Shown here: positions 11,706-22,735 of the stretch, one piece after another
Position numbering within the stretch: the stretch's first letter is position 1
How the letters are laid out: the number at the start of each line of letters is the position of its first letter
From: Callorhinus ursinus
Taxonomy: Eukaryota; Chordata; Mammalia; Carnivora; Otariidae
Assembly: GCF_003265705.1 (NCBI RefSeq)
Contig: NW_020312902.1
Span: 15,688,970 to 15,752,969 of the forward strand
Length of the DNA: 64,000 bases
Direction: 5' to 3'
The notes under the pieces: generated by a model
The model's database searches: none
Seen by the model: only the letters and a program-made list of their open reading frames with translations
Told to the model about the DNA's origin: nothing
Made by a program: the position numbers and the translations under genes

Positions 11706-11867
11706 ATGGGCAGCTTATCCAAACCAGGAAACGAGAGACCTCGACCGCTCTCACTGGCAATGATGGAGCGTCTCCTTTCAGAAAACTTTACTCGAGGCAA
11801 AGATATTAAGATCACATCCATTTGGGACCTCCAGAAAGAAACAGGTAAGCTGCTGCTGAGGAGCTGA
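11706..11867 (+). CDS. Unrecognised short frame ending at a splice donor (candidate exon)
   Basis: I do not recognise this. An ATG at 11706 opens 46 codons (starting MGSLSKPGNERPRPLSLAMM, later SENFTRGKDIKIT and SIWDLQKET) that run up to ACAG followed by a near-consensus donor GTAAGC at 11845. If unspliced, the frame stops seven codons later (TGA 11865-11867; 53 codons in all). A possible acceptor TTTGGCTTCAG lies about 25 bp upstream. It is antisense to SUFU, inside intron 3. The residue mix looks protein-like, and the sequence is not part of a repeat I know. It could be a first coding exon of an antisense transcript, a fragment of a retrocopy, or chance; I favour chance or a relic because no partner exon was found. 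Confidence 0.2.
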   Translation: MGSLSKPGNERPRPLSLAMMERLLSENFTRGKDIKITSIWDLQKETGKLLLRS

Positions 11868-12289
11868 ACTGCAGCCTAGCAATATCTCACACCTGGGGAC
11901 ATGCTCTAAGCTCCTCACTCAATCTTCCTGACGTCCTTCACTCACCTGCAGAGCAGAGGTGAGGAAGCAAAGCCTGATCTGCCTCCTGGATCTGGAAAGA
12001 GCCCTGTGGTATGCTGTGGGGCATAGGTATGCAGAGGCTGCTAACACCCCCAACAGAGATGAGGGCCCCTCCCTAGGCTGGAGAGCCTTAGAAGAGGCAG
12101 GCTGGGGGCAGGATTATACTAAGTTAAGGCCCCAAGGGTTAGCATGGCAGGATTGAGAAGAATCTGGGACTCCAAATGCTGCAGGGGCCCTAGCACCTTC
12201 CTGGGAAAGAGCCACTCTCAAAATCAGGCAGAAAGTCTCCAACACCTCGGATCCAATCACGTCTTAATTAAAAGAAAGGGGGGGGTTTC
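11868..12289. other. Unassigned intron sequence
   Basis: Downstream of the candidate exon; I see no acceptor-flanked frame that would continue it. Confidence 0.5.
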
Positions 12290-12985
12290 ATTCCCCAGAA
12301 CGGTCATTTCACCTTCCTCCTTCAAATGCTTTCCACTGCCCTTCGAATCAAAGTCACTCAGCATCACGACTTTGAGTGCATGCAAGTGCAAGGCCCAGTA
12401 CTTCCCCATGCCTGGTCAGCCTCCTGGCTCCTCCAGGCACAGGAACCTTCTTCCAGATCCTCAAATTCCTCCAGCTCTTCCCCTCCTCGGCGCCTACATA
12501 TGATGTTCTCTCTGCAAAAAATGCTTCTCCTCACTTTTTTGCTTCAGTCCCATCCTTGCCTGACTCTACAATCTAAAATGAGTCCACCAGGGGCGCCTGG
12601 GTGGCTCAGTTGTTAAGCATCTGCCTTCGGCTCAGGTCATGATCCCAGAGTCCTGGGATCGAGCCCCGCATCTGGCTCCCCACTCCGTGGGAAGCCTGCT
12701 TCTCCCTCTCCCACTCCCCCTGCTTGTGTTCCCTCCCTCCCTCACTGTGTCTCTCTCTGTCAAATACATAAACAAAATCTTTAAAATAAAATGAGTCCAC
12801 CACCTTATTCTTTGGAGCACCTTGATCTTTCCCTTTCAGCGACCTTATGGAATCAAATATTTCTGTGTTTTCAGGGTCTCTCTCCAATGCCTAAAGGCAG
12901 GGACCCTATCTGTTCCACATGGCTTCCTCAGCATCTGGCACAGTCCTACAGTCCTTGGCATGTAGCAGGCCCTTAAATTAAAAAA
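12290..12985 (+). mobile_element. L2-like fossil split by a SINE
   Basis: Pyrimidine-rich coding-like run before the SINE and AAAGGCAGGGACCCTATCTG..CAGCATCTGGCACAG..GCATGTAGCAGGCCC after it, the usual L2 3' wording. Confidence 0.6.
12591..12787 (+). mobile_element. CAN-SINE
   Basis: Perfect target duplication AAAATGAGTCCACCA before 12591 and from about 12788; splits an L2-like fossil. Confidence 0.96.
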
Positions 12986-13109
12986 AAAAAATACAACTAA
13001 TGAAAAATAGCTCCTTTCCTCCTAGTCTTCTCCTCATTTAAAATGGATCCTTGGAGGCTCAAGAGGCTATAGCATGCAAACCAGTGCTGGTTAGGGTGTC
13101 CCTGGAGGC

Positions 13110-13300
13110 TTGCTCCTGCTACTCACCAGTTGCAGGAAATTCTGCAAGGCCTACCACCTCTCTGAGTCCATTTCCCCATCTGAAAAGAGGCAATGCTAGT
13201 ATTTTCCTCATCAGGCCACCTACTGTGGAGGTTTAATAAGAGAATGAAAGTGCCTAGGATAGCTTGGAGCTTAACAGCTACTGTTCTATTCACTTACTTT
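13110..13300 (+). mobile_element. MIR fossil
   Basis: CACCTCTCTGAGTCCATTTCC and CATCTGAAAAGAGGCAATG. Confidence 0.6.
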
Positions 13301-13397
13301 TAATTATAAAAAAAAAAAAACAAATGAAATAAAAAACTAATGATGTAATGTATGGTGACTAACATAACATAACGAAATAAAATTAAATAAAAAAAAA
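13300..13397 (+). mobile_element. Very short carnivore L1 tail
   Basis: ACTAATGATGTAATGTATGG plus TGACTAACATAACATAA, the same end as the element at 31572-31796. Confidence 0.8.
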
Positions 13398-13407
13398 ACA
13401 AGTGAAG

Positions 13408-13600
13408 AGGCGCCTGGGTGGCTCAGTCGTTAAGCATCGGCCTTCGGCTCAGGTCATGATCCCAGGGTCCTGGGATCGAGCCCCCCATCAGGCTCCCTGC
13501 TCCACGGGAAGCCTGCTTCTCCCTCTCCCACTCCCCACTGCTTGTGTTCCCTCTCTCGCTGTGTCTCTGTCAAATAAATAAATAAAATCTTTAAAAAAAA
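13408..13600 (+). mobile_element. CAN-SINE
   Basis: Full-length, inserted just after a short L1 tail; flank AAGTGAA on both sides. Confidence 0.93.
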
Positions 13601-13722
13601 GTGAAAAAAAAAAAGGGCCTCAATAGGAAAAGACGGAATTGCAAGTATAATTTTAACTTTAGAAAAGGTAGAAGGAGGCAAAACTCAAGAAAATGCCACA
13701 ATTCATTGACATTCCTTATATA

Positions 13723-13906
13723 GGAGCACCTGGGTGGCTCAGTCAGTTGAGTGTCTGACTCTTGATTTTGGCTGAAGTCCTAATCTCAGGGTTGTGAGAT
13801 CGAGCCCCGCATCGGGCTCTGCGGCTGGGCATGGAGCCTGCTTAAGATTCTCTCTCTCCATCTCCCTCTGCCCCTCCTCCCCTCTTAAAAAGAAAGAAAG
13901 AAACAA
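13723..13906 (+). mobile_element. CAN-SINE, older sub-type
   Basis: Perfect target duplication GACATTCCTTATATA at 13708-13722 and 13907-13921; tail AAAGAAAGAAAGAAAC. Confidence 0.97.
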
Positions 13907-14284
13907 GACATTCCTTATATAAAATTTGACCTGCTGTCGATACCTGGAAAAGTCTCTCCGACTTTAGTCAGCAGGCTGTGTCCCTCACCACTTCCAACTT
14001 CAGAGCCAGGAAGCATGATGGATGGGTTCCTGCACTAACTATAAACTTCATGAGACACTGTATAGGGGCCTAGTTTCTTCCTAACCCGAAATGTATGCCA
14101 TTTAATATGTATTAAAGATTTCTCTTAGGCCAAAAACCTAAGAAAGGGGACCAATTCTCAAGGACTCAGGAGAGTACTTTGTCATTATAAAAATTTTATA
14201 TAACAATCATTCTGTTGTTTGTTGAGAACAATGGTAATATCTCCTGGCCGATCACCCAACAGTATTACTCTAATAATATAATCA

Positions 14285-14790
14285 TTTGTCTCAATGGCTA
14301 TTGACATGTAAAATGTTCATTTCACCCAACCTAGCAATCATACTCCTAGGAATTCATCCCACAGAAATTCTTAGGCAAGAGTACAAAGACACACATACTC
14401 AAGGATGCTCACTGCAGGTTTGTGGTAGGGAAAAACTGGAAATCATCCAAAGGCCCAACAACGCGAGACTAGTTAAATAAAGTACAGTGTATCTAGATAA
14501 TAAAAAAGTCCAGTTAGAAAGAACATACTAACATGGGAAGATGTCCAAAAGATACTAAGTTTAAAAAGCAAGTTGAACAACACTATGAAAAGCATGCTCC
14601 GTTTTTATAAAGTAATGATTATTCTATACAGATTTATGCATTGAAAAGAAAATCTAGAAATAGGAACACCAAAGTCTTCTCAGTGGGGGGATGCGTTATG
14701 ACGGATTTTCACTTTCTGGGTCATAAATTTCTGTGTTTCAGTTTTTATAATGAGCAAGTATTTCTTTTATAAGTGGGAAAAGGAAAGAAA
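14285..14790 (+). mobile_element. Old L1 3' fragment
   Basis: ACTCCTAGGAATTCATCC, GGATGCTCACTGCAGG, GGAAATCATCCAAAGGCCC and CATGCTCCGTTTTTATAA are typical of L1M 3' regions. Confidence 0.75.
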
Positions 14791-15639
14791 ATGTAAAAAA
14801 ATAAAATCTCTGTTGGCGTTAGTCTGTCAATACCACAGCATTCAACCAGCTGCAAGCTTTGATGGCTCAGGATACTCCACAGGGCTGCCCTGTCTCCCTA
14901 CTTGGGCCGAATCACAAACTGAGCAGACTCAGCACATGTCATGAGGTTGCCATTAAACAGCAGCAAGCCAAGGCACTTGAATTTCCACAGTGTCAGTTAC
15001 AAGGTTGGGGGGCCATGTTTCTCCTAAAACTCAAGTGAAATTGCCTTGGAATTTGTGGTCAAGGCCTACCAATGGCAGAACGGGGAGCAGACAGCCTCTC
15101 CAGCAGAATTCTAAAGCACAGCTCAGAAATCAAGCCCTGCTGAGTTGGGAATGGTTTCTTTTTAATGAAACCCAGAGAGTGGGGGGCAGGGGAGCAGTCA
15201 CTGGCAATCTGAGAAGAAGGAATAAGCTGATCATAAAATTAAAAGGGAATGGGAAGTAAGAGGAACTGGCTGCAAAGTGGGAAGGAAAGAAGTTGAAGTG
15301 TCTGCTGGTAGTTACTGATGTATATACTGCAGGACTTACCAAATGATTCATGCCAGAAGCTGGATTTGATTCTAAATCTCCTGTAGCAAGTGAAACGAAA
15401 GCTCCCCTGTCCTCATGCTAGACTGTTCTCTTTCCACTTGATGCTTTGTTACTGGCCCCATGTCCAGATCAATATGCAAGGGTCCTCTGATCCCAGGCAG
15501 GGCTAGGGCTTCTTGGGTGGAAGCGCAGATACTATTTTGCCCAGCTGGGGCCATCCCCCTCCTTACTAACACAACCCCAACTTCCTTCCTCTGCCTTTCC
15601 TTGGCTGTGCCCCTCAGGGAACCAGGGCCCGTCCCAGCT
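14791..15639. other. Unassigned intron sequence
   Basis: No recognisable repeat or exon. Confidence 0.5.
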
Positions 15640-16080
15640 GATCAGTAAACCAACACGATTGTCTCACCTTCCTGACATAACTCTAGCCAATGAGATGCAA
15701 GGGGTGATCAATGAGGGCGGTTCTGTGAAGGTGTTGATTGGTCTTTAAAAGAGACACAGGACAGAAGTATCTCTTTTACTGCCTGTGGACTGTCAAGTGT
15801 GAATCCAGGATGCCAGGGATTGTGGCAGCCATCTGTGGACCATGAGGGAACCAGTTCTAAAAGGCAAGCCAAAGCACTGAGGAAGGCAGAGCAGGAAGTC
15901 AGAAAGAACTCAGGTCCTAAACAACTTCACTGAACAGATGACAACCAACCCTGGATCTGCCCCACCTCCGGATGACTTGCTATGTAGGACAAGTGCCATT
16001 ACTGTTAGGCCATTTCAGTCAGGATGTTCTATTATTTGTAGTCAAAACCACCCAACAGATACAAAAAGGCAGAACAAGAG
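15640..16080 (+). mobile_element. Ancient dispersed repeat, MaLR-like
   Basis: GCCAATGAGATGCAAGGGG, TTGTGGCAGCCATCTGTGG and AACCAACCCTGGATCTGCCCC follow the order of an old LTR-type repeat. Confidence 0.45.
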
Positions 16081-16319
16081 GTGCCCGCTCCATCTGTGTA
16101 CTCCAACTGATCTGACTTCTGAGCATAACTGCGCACCAGGATTACTAGGTGACAGACGCCCCGTGGCCTCAGGAGAGCAACTGATTTTGCCTACCCAGAA
16201 CTATACCGAATCTTTTTCTGCCAGGAGTTACCCTTAGCTTTAGAAGACTTCTTTCCCACTCCATGTGGTTGGAAGTGAGGAAAGGGGAGAAAGTTAAACA
16301 TAAATCCTGGTATTCCATC

Positions 16320-16640
16320 TCAACTACCACCACCAACCAGGGTGGTCACATGACCCAGGCAGAACTCATCTGAGTCCCTCCCCAAGACTGATGCAGGAAT
16401 GTGGGAAGAAAAAAGCCTCCTGCCTGCTGGGACTACAAACTGAGAGAGCCAGGAACTGACTGGTGGTGTTCATCTTTCCCGACATGTAGGGAGAGTCAGT
16501 CTGTAGTACAAGACCAACACATGAATCAGGGCCCTGAGGATGCTGTTTGAACATACAGATCAAGACATGCTTGAAACCCTGGACAACCCATTTATCTGAG
16601 CCATAAAGCCATTAAGTTTGATTCGGTCATTTTCTTATAA
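16320..16640 (+). mobile_element. Ancient dispersed repeat, MaLR-like
   Basis: GGTCACATGACCCAGGCAG and the end CATAAAGCCATTAAGTTTG; TCATTTTCTTATAACTAG suggest an old LTR-type element. Confidence 0.35.
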
Positions 16641-17779
16641 CTAGAAGCGACCTGACTAAAATAAACACGAACCTGCCCCACCCCCATATCCTGAATCCTT
16701 CACCTCCTCTGGATAGTCTCCTTTCCCAGGCCTCTCTCTTTTCTACTTCCTTTTCTCTACAGCTCAACGTCCCACCTCTGAGCAAATGAACCAACGGTCC
16801 TCCGGCTAAGTTACAGGACCCTTCTGAGTCATTCTTCAGAGCAGGCTTCAGAGGCAGCCTCACATGGCCCCACAACTGGGTGTGTGCACTGCCACCCACC
16901 ACCATACTCCCCAGAGCCTTGTCCCTCTTTCCCTTGCCTACCACTGTCCTGATGCTTTTTCCAAGGCTGTGGATGCTACTTAGACCTGGAAAAGCAGGTT
17001 TCAGCATTCCACTTACTTGATGGCACTGCTCAGCATGTTCACACAGGCAAATGGGCGGGGTGCTCCACATAAAGTCACCAAGTTTAAGGTAGCAGCACAG
17101 GTGAGGCAAGACAGTCAAACAGAATTATACTGCCTGTTACACATGTAGGTCTATCTGTGTGCAGATCAAATGTAAACACATGTGTTCTGTAGGACAGCAT
17201 ACGTGTAACCCTTGCAGAGGATGGCCACTCAGGCCACAGCAAGGCCTACACATCACAAGGGAGGTTCTCTGCAGCATCAGAAGAGTGTGCCACGCTCTGA
17301 GAAATCCTGAAAGGCCTAAACTTACTCTTACAAAACAGTTACAGTACGGGCAATTATTCACTCTTTAAAAAGATTTTGCACCTAATAAAAGGAATTACTA
17401 CAAGGTCCCACTAAACTGCATGGGCTCTATTGCATTTCGAATATGGGTTGATCTGTGTAAGACTTTACAGGACTGTCAACCACATAAATCAAGGAGCCAT
17501 ACTTGAACTGAATTTGTTTTTTGGTTGCATAATGTGATGAAGACAAGGTGATTTTATTTGTATCATTATTATTGATTTTCTGTGTGGAGGAAGATAATGG
17601 CACCAAATATCGTATCAGCTGAGGCAAACATCTGGTTCAGGGACTAGCAAGGCATTTCCTTCCTAAAAGGGCTTTGCTGTTAGATGGCATCTTTATTGTC
17701 ATTACAAAAAAGGACCAAGGTACTCACCTTCTCCATCCATATAGTTTTTAAAGACTAAGTAATAATAATAATTGCAGAT
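16641..17779. other. Unassigned intron sequence
   Basis: Contains a 163-codon minus-strand frame (16627-17118) without family features and no SINE. Confidence 0.5.
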
Positions 17780-17990
17780 AATACTTACCTAGTTCTTACT
17801 ATATATCAGGCATTGTTCTAAGTGCTTTAGAAGTATTAGCTCATTTCATCTCCTCAAAAACTTCGTATGTAGTTACTATTATTATCTCTGCTTTCTAGAT
17901 AAGTAAATGGGTTACATTACCCAAAGTCAGGAGGCAGAGCTAAGAATGAAGGCAGTCTGGGTCAGGGGGCCATGCTCTTCACCGTCATAC
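17780..17990 (-). mobile_element. MIR fossil
   Basis: CAGGCATTGTTCTAAGTGC, CATTACCCAAAGTCAGGAGG and the CAGAGCTAAGAATGAAGGC end. Confidence 0.75.
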
Positions 17991-18149
17991 TAGGCTGCCC
18001 CCCCGGACCTGGCAGTCGTGCACAGGATGGTGAACAGTAGAGAGGAGAGGAGCGGAAATGGGGGCTACTTAGCTTAGTACCAACAAGTTCAGGCATATGG
18101 TGCTCAGGACCTGTACAATGCAGCGAAGTGGAAAAAAAAAAAAAAGAAA

Positions 18150-18321
18150 GAAAAGGAAAGAACAAGGGATGGTGATTACAAGTGGGCACAAGGGAGGATT
18201 CTGGAGAACTAGCCTGTTCTTTGATTTGGGTGCTAGTTATATGGGTGTGCTCAGTTTGTGAAAAGTCATCAAGCTGTACTTTTTATATACATATTTTCAT
18301 GAAGAAAAAATTAAAGGACCA
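18150..18321 (+). mobile_element. L1-like 3' end
   Basis: TGATTTGGGTGCTAGTTA and GTGTGCTCAGTTTGTGAAAA precede an A-rich end. Confidence 0.55.
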
Positions 18322-18513
18322 GGGGTGCCTGGGTGGCTCAGTTGGTTAAGCATCTGCCTTCAGCTCAGGTCATGATCCTGGAGTCCTGGGAGAGAGCTCA
18401 GCATTGGGCTTCCTGCTCTGCAGGGAGCCTGCTTCTCTCTCCTCCTGCTCTTGCCCTCTCACTCACTTGTGCTCTCTCTCTCAAATAAATAAATAATAAA
18501 GTCTTTTTTAAAA
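18322..18513 (+). mobile_element. CAN-SINE
   Basis: Head GGGGTGCCTGGGTGGCTCAG; tail AAATAAATAAATAATAAAG; placed at the end of an L1 3' fossil. Confidence 0.93.
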
Positions 18514-18689
18514 GGATTTTGGTAATATTACGAATGGCTTCTGCCCCCTTTATTTTCCAAATGTTCCTGAGTGACTGAGTGAGACATGATGGAGCTCACA
18601 GGCCATATGAAGCAGTGGAGTCATCCATATGGAGGATTCTCCAAACCCACTGTCCGGCCTGAGACAGCCAGCAGCCCAGATATTGGTGA

Positions 18690-18895
18690 GCTATAGGCAA
18701 CGTAGCATCATGGTTAGGAGAACGGCAGAAAGAACTAACTTGCCTGGTTCAAATCTTGCTTTGCACGTCCTAGATGTGTGATCTGGGACATGTGATGCTT
18801 CAACTTTCCATACTGACTTGCTCTCTGCAACTGTAAAGCCGGCATAACATGGTGTCTAACTCATAGGGCTTTGCTATATATTAAATGAGCACTTG
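18690..18895 (+). mobile_element. MIR fossil
   Basis: CATCATGGTTAGGAGAACGG..TGGTTCAAATCTTGC..GTGTGATCTGGGACATG..ACTGTAAAGCCGGCATAA. Confidence 0.7.
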
Positions 18896-19018
18896 TGATT
18901 GTGGCTGGAGCATGGAACACACTACTAAACGTGAGCCCTTGTCTTCACCATTTAGGCCCACAGCCATGGCCTCCTCTCTTGTATCAGTTACCATATACTT
19001 TTTAAAATCATTTTCCCA

Positions 19019-19218
19019 GGGCACCTGGGTGGCTCAGTCAGTTAAGCGTCTGCCTTCGGCTCAGGTCATGATCCCAGGGTCCTGGGATTGAGTCCCATGT
19101 CAGGCTCCCTGCTCAGTGGGGAGCCTGCTTCTCTCTCTCCCTCTGCCTGCCGCTCTGCCTACTTGTGCTCTCTATCTCTCTGTCAAATAAATGAAATCTT
19201 TAAAATAAATAAATAAAT
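19019..19218 (+). mobile_element. CAN-SINE
   Basis: Flanks AAAATCATTTTCCC / AAAACCATTTCCCC. Confidence 0.94.
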
Positions 19219-19240
19219 AAAACCATTTCCCCATTATTTA

Positions 19241-19350
19241 TTAATAATTTATTGTTCCTGTTCCAAAAAGCATTATAAATATAATATATATCATACATTA
19301 ATAAAATATAATAAATTAATAATTTATTGTGCCCTGTTCCAAAAAGCATT
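19241..19350 (+). repeat. Direct repeat around an AT-rich spacer
   Basis: TTAATAATTTATTGT..CCTGTTCCAAAAAGCATT is present at 19241-19274 and 19317-19350 with a 2-bp difference. The 42-bp spacer is almost pure A/T. Confidence 0.85.
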
Positions 19351-19564
19351 TCAGGTAGATTTATTTTAGCTATTACTTAAATAGTATGATCATATTACAG
19401 AAAATCTGGAAAACAGAAAACCAAGTAGTATACTTTCAGGAGGGTAGCCATCCTCCTGAAGGCGTGCATTGCCTGACGTGATCTGAAGGCACATTAAAGG
19501 CACCATAGACGGGGCCATTGGTGCAGAAGGGACTGTGGAGATAGCCGGCCAGGCTACACTCAAG

Positions 19565-20560
19565 AAATAGCCACGACTTTTTATTTAAAAAAATTTCAGT
19601 CACATAGAAAAGTTAGAAGGTTGGTACAAAAATACCCATATGCCCTTCACCTAGATTCACCAGAATTGTTAACATTTTGCCACATTTGCTTTCTCTTCTC
19701 TCTTCTCTCCACACACTTTATTTTTTTGCCTAATCATTTGAAAATTAAGTTGCAGAAATCATGTCATTTTATTCATAAACACTTCAGCTTTTATCTCCTA
19801 AGAACAAGCACCTTATCCTATATAACCATTACATCATATTGCACCCAAGGAATTTCAGTTGTACAGTCCTATTGTCTAATATACAATCTATATATTTTTT
19901 CCAATTGCCCTAAAAATGACCTTTTTTTTTTCCAACTCAGGATCCAATCAAGGATCACAAGTGCATTTAAACTGTCATGTGGGGCGCCTGGGTGGCTCAG
20001 TTGGTTAAGCGACTGCCTTCGGCTCAGGTCATGATCCTGGAGTCCCGGGATCGAGTCCCGCATCGGGCTCCCTGCTCAACAGGGAGTCTGCTTCTCCCCC
20101 TGACCCTCTTCCCTCTCGTGCTCTCTATCTCTCATTCTCTCTCTTTCAAATAAATAAATAAAATAAAATAAAAAGCTTTAAAAAAAAAAAAACTGTCATG
20201 TGTTCTGTAATCTAGTAGAGCCCATGCCCCTTGCCCTTGCAGATCTTTCACAGCATTGACATTTTTGAAGAGTCCAGAAAGTTTTCTTATAAAATGTCCT
20301 ACCATCTAGATTTGTTTGACTGTTTGCTCATGATTCAATGCAGGTGAAACATTTTTGGAAAAGTGCTACCCAGTTGATGTGTTATACTGCATACTGCCAC
20401 ACATAGTAATAAGTTGTCCCATTACTGGTGTTGCTATGTTTGATCATTTGGTTAAGGTGATGTCCACCCAAATCCTGTCATTGTAATGGAATTTTTCTCA
20501 GTAACAAATAAGTAATCTGTGGAGGGGTTTGAGTCCCTCTGAACATCTTATCTTGTTACC
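19565..20560 (-). mobile_element. Old LINE fragment (L1M-like)
   Basis: Contains GACATTTTTGAAGAGTCCAG, TGTCCCATTACTGGTG and TTGGTTAAGGTGATGTCC, wording I associate with antisense L1M sequence. Split by the SINE at 19981-20190. Confidence 0.6.
19981..20190 (+). mobile_element. CAN-SINE
   Basis: Target duplication AAACTGTCATGTG on both sides; GTTAAGCGACTGCC sub-type, splitting an old L1-like fossil. Confidence 0.96.
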
Positions 20561-21184
20561 TGACAATCTTTTTAACCAATGGTTTCAGCATATGTTGATA
20601 ATCTGCCTGAATCGATGATCACATTTGTGGTGCAAAACAGTCACTAGTGATGTTTACTGTGTGGGTGAAATGAACTGCTGCAAGTTAAATCTTATTTTTC
20701 CACTTACTTGCACTATTACTTCAGAACTTTAATATCAGAACTATTTCAGAAGCTCATCTGCTTGACTCCTCCTGACAGTGATTCATAACACCTGTTTTCA
20801 CATTTCTCTGATCTCTATCCATCTGAGCAAGTACATTAAGTGGAAACAAACATATAAATGCACTGGCTTAAGCAGTGGGCTAGGAGTTACCTATCTATAC
20901 AAGCAAGAGGTTGGCTAGTCTTTATAGCCCCCTTTCCTACAGCAGATCAAATTCTCCATCAAGAAAAGTCTGTTTTTCCAAAGACAGTTCTTTATCAGAG
21001 TCAGCTTCAGGCATCCCAAGAAGGGAAAGAGGGAAGACACAAAGGGTTCAGGCAAGAGACTCCTGGCACAATTTTAAAAAATTCTGCAAACCACATTAGG
21101 ACAGTACAGTACCAAATCCCACGGGCCACTGCTTCAGGCAGCCTGCTTCCCCTGCCCCTGTGAACAGGACTTCTTCCTGGTCAA

Positions 21185-21365
21185 CAATCCTTTAGAACAC
21201 AAACATCATCTCCAGACCAACTGCCTTAGAATCCCGGGGAAGCTGATTAAGAAACAGATGCCTCTGTCTCACCTCTGACCAAATGAATCACAGCCATGCA
21301 GGGGGGTTGGGACAAACTCCCTAGAGGATCTCATGAGCAGCGAGGTTTGGGAACCCTTGCTTAGA
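21185..21365 (+). mobile_element. Possible MER5-like fossil
   Basis: AACATCATCTCCAGACCAAC..GAAGCTGATTAAGAAACAG..GAGGTTTGGGAACCCTTGC loosely follows the MER5/MER20 order. Confidence 0.4.
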
Positions 21366-21564
21366 AAGGACCCACTGTAGTCTCCCAAAGGGGACTACTC
21401 CATAGAACACAAAATGGTAGATAGTAGTTAAGGATCACTCCCATTATGTGATAGCCACCCTGCCAACAACTGACCCCAGGGCTCCAGAATGAGGACAAAT
21501 GAGTTCAACCTAGAGAATCTATTGCACCCCCAATTTATAACCCACTTGAAGGCTGAGGAAAGAA

Positions 21565-21735
21565 AGTCACTGTCAGATCTATGGTTCCTCAAATTTAGTC
21601 TCTACCAGAAGCATCTGGGAACAACACCCCTAAAAGATTCTGAGTCAGAGGTCTCCTGTGGGGCCCAGGAATGTGGACTTATAACAAGCTCTCCAGGAGC
21701 TTCTGACGCAGGGGATCCACATTCATTTATGGCAG
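21565..21735 (+). mobile_element. MER5A-like hAT fossil
   Basis: GGTTCCTCAAATTTAGTCTC..CAGAAGCATCTGGGAAC..GGGGCCCAGGAATGTGGAC..CAAGCTCTCCAGGAGCTTC fits the MER5A pattern. Confidence 0.65.
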
Positions 21736-22598
21736 TCAAAGAGCAAAAGAGTTGGATAAAACTGTCTTGGCCTTCATCTGAAGGCTACTTAGCAAACCAA
21801 AAAAACAAAATCTGAGGCTATGTGGGAAATGTTTCTGAGTAATTAATTAGCCACACAGAAACATCCAGATGATATGAAACCTTCCACAAAAGGTTTTAAA
21901 TTTTGCTCTAACATTTTCTCCCACTGGAGGACCATAGGCAGGATGAGCTAAGAGCCGGAGACCAAGGTCCCAACACAAAGTCCCCACTTCGGTTGCCATG
22001 TTAGCAGTCTCCAGAGGGGCACCAGGAGCACAGACCATCCCCTGGAGGCCACTTGAATCACATGAATCAAATTTTTCTGACTGTCAAGGTCCTGCCTGAT
22101 TCCAGCTTCCCCCTCACACTGTGAGGGATCAAACTCCCAGCAATTTTTTCTCTCTCTCTCTGCCACACCCAAGGCTTAACCAAGATTAACACATGCACTT
22201 GGGACCCCAGAAATAGAGATGGCTAGGCCACTGGCAGCAGGGAGCAAGGACCATACTAATTATGGGAAATGGGACAGACAGAGCTGATGAGCTCCATGCT
22301 GAGTTGGCCTTTGGCTCGCGGGGAATCTGAAATATGGCTGGCAGTCTGCAGCAAGGGCTGAGGGTGTCAGAACAGTGGCTGTTCGAGGTCACAGTGGCAT
22401 AACCTTCTCTTCCCTGGCCCAGGTAGATTCCCACCCAGAAAACATCAAGCAGAACAAGTCACTGTCATGGTACAAATGGGGTACAGTACTCCCAGGAAAG
22501 GTCACTCCACAGCTATCAAAATATGCCTATGAGTTCCCAAAGCCAACCAGGCTCATGGCATAAGGACCCCCGCGCCAGCCAGCTCTTGGCATTCTTAC

Positions 22599-22735
22599 CT
22601 GACTGGAACACGTATCTGGCCAAGCCCTGCATTAGCTCTGCTGGCCAGGTTGGGGGGGCAGACTCCCCTGTTTCTCTCTTCAGACGAAATGTCAATTCAA
22701 AGCCAAAACCACTAGGCCCGTCTGTTCCTGTAAAT
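22599..22735 (-). CDS. SUFU: SUFU coding exon 3 (residues 106-152)
   Basis: Third coding exon, 137 bp. Seen: acceptor CCTTCCAG, then A completing Glu106 (GA|A), FTGTDGPSGFGFELTFRL, KRETGESAPPTWPAELMQGL and ARYVFQS, ending TCAG with a strong donor GTAAGA. The protein matches human SUFU as I remember it across the exon. The last base begins codon 152, so exon 4 must start in phase 1. No match to the expected exon 4 peptide (starting NTFCSGDHVSW) was seen in 1-22598, so exon 4 probably lies left of the window. The surrounding 5.8 kb has no SINE. Confidence 0.97.

Larger units (their letters stand above)
1..22598 (-). other. SUFU: SUFU intron 3 (partial)
   Basis: Everything left of exon 3 to the window edge is read as intron 3, because the donor GTAAGA at 22598 is intact and no exon 4 peptide was found. 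The only non-repeat candidate exon inside it is on the opposite strand (11706-11844). Confidence 0.85.

Noticed and set aside
16627..17118. 163-codon minus-strand frame in SUFU intron 3
   Set aside because: No recognisable motif or splice structure, and partly next to an old repeat; likely chance.
1..22598. SUFU exon 4
   Set aside because: Looked for the peptide following VFQS and for its MQPVQTPFGVV region on the minus strand; nothing matching was seen, so it is placed outside the window.
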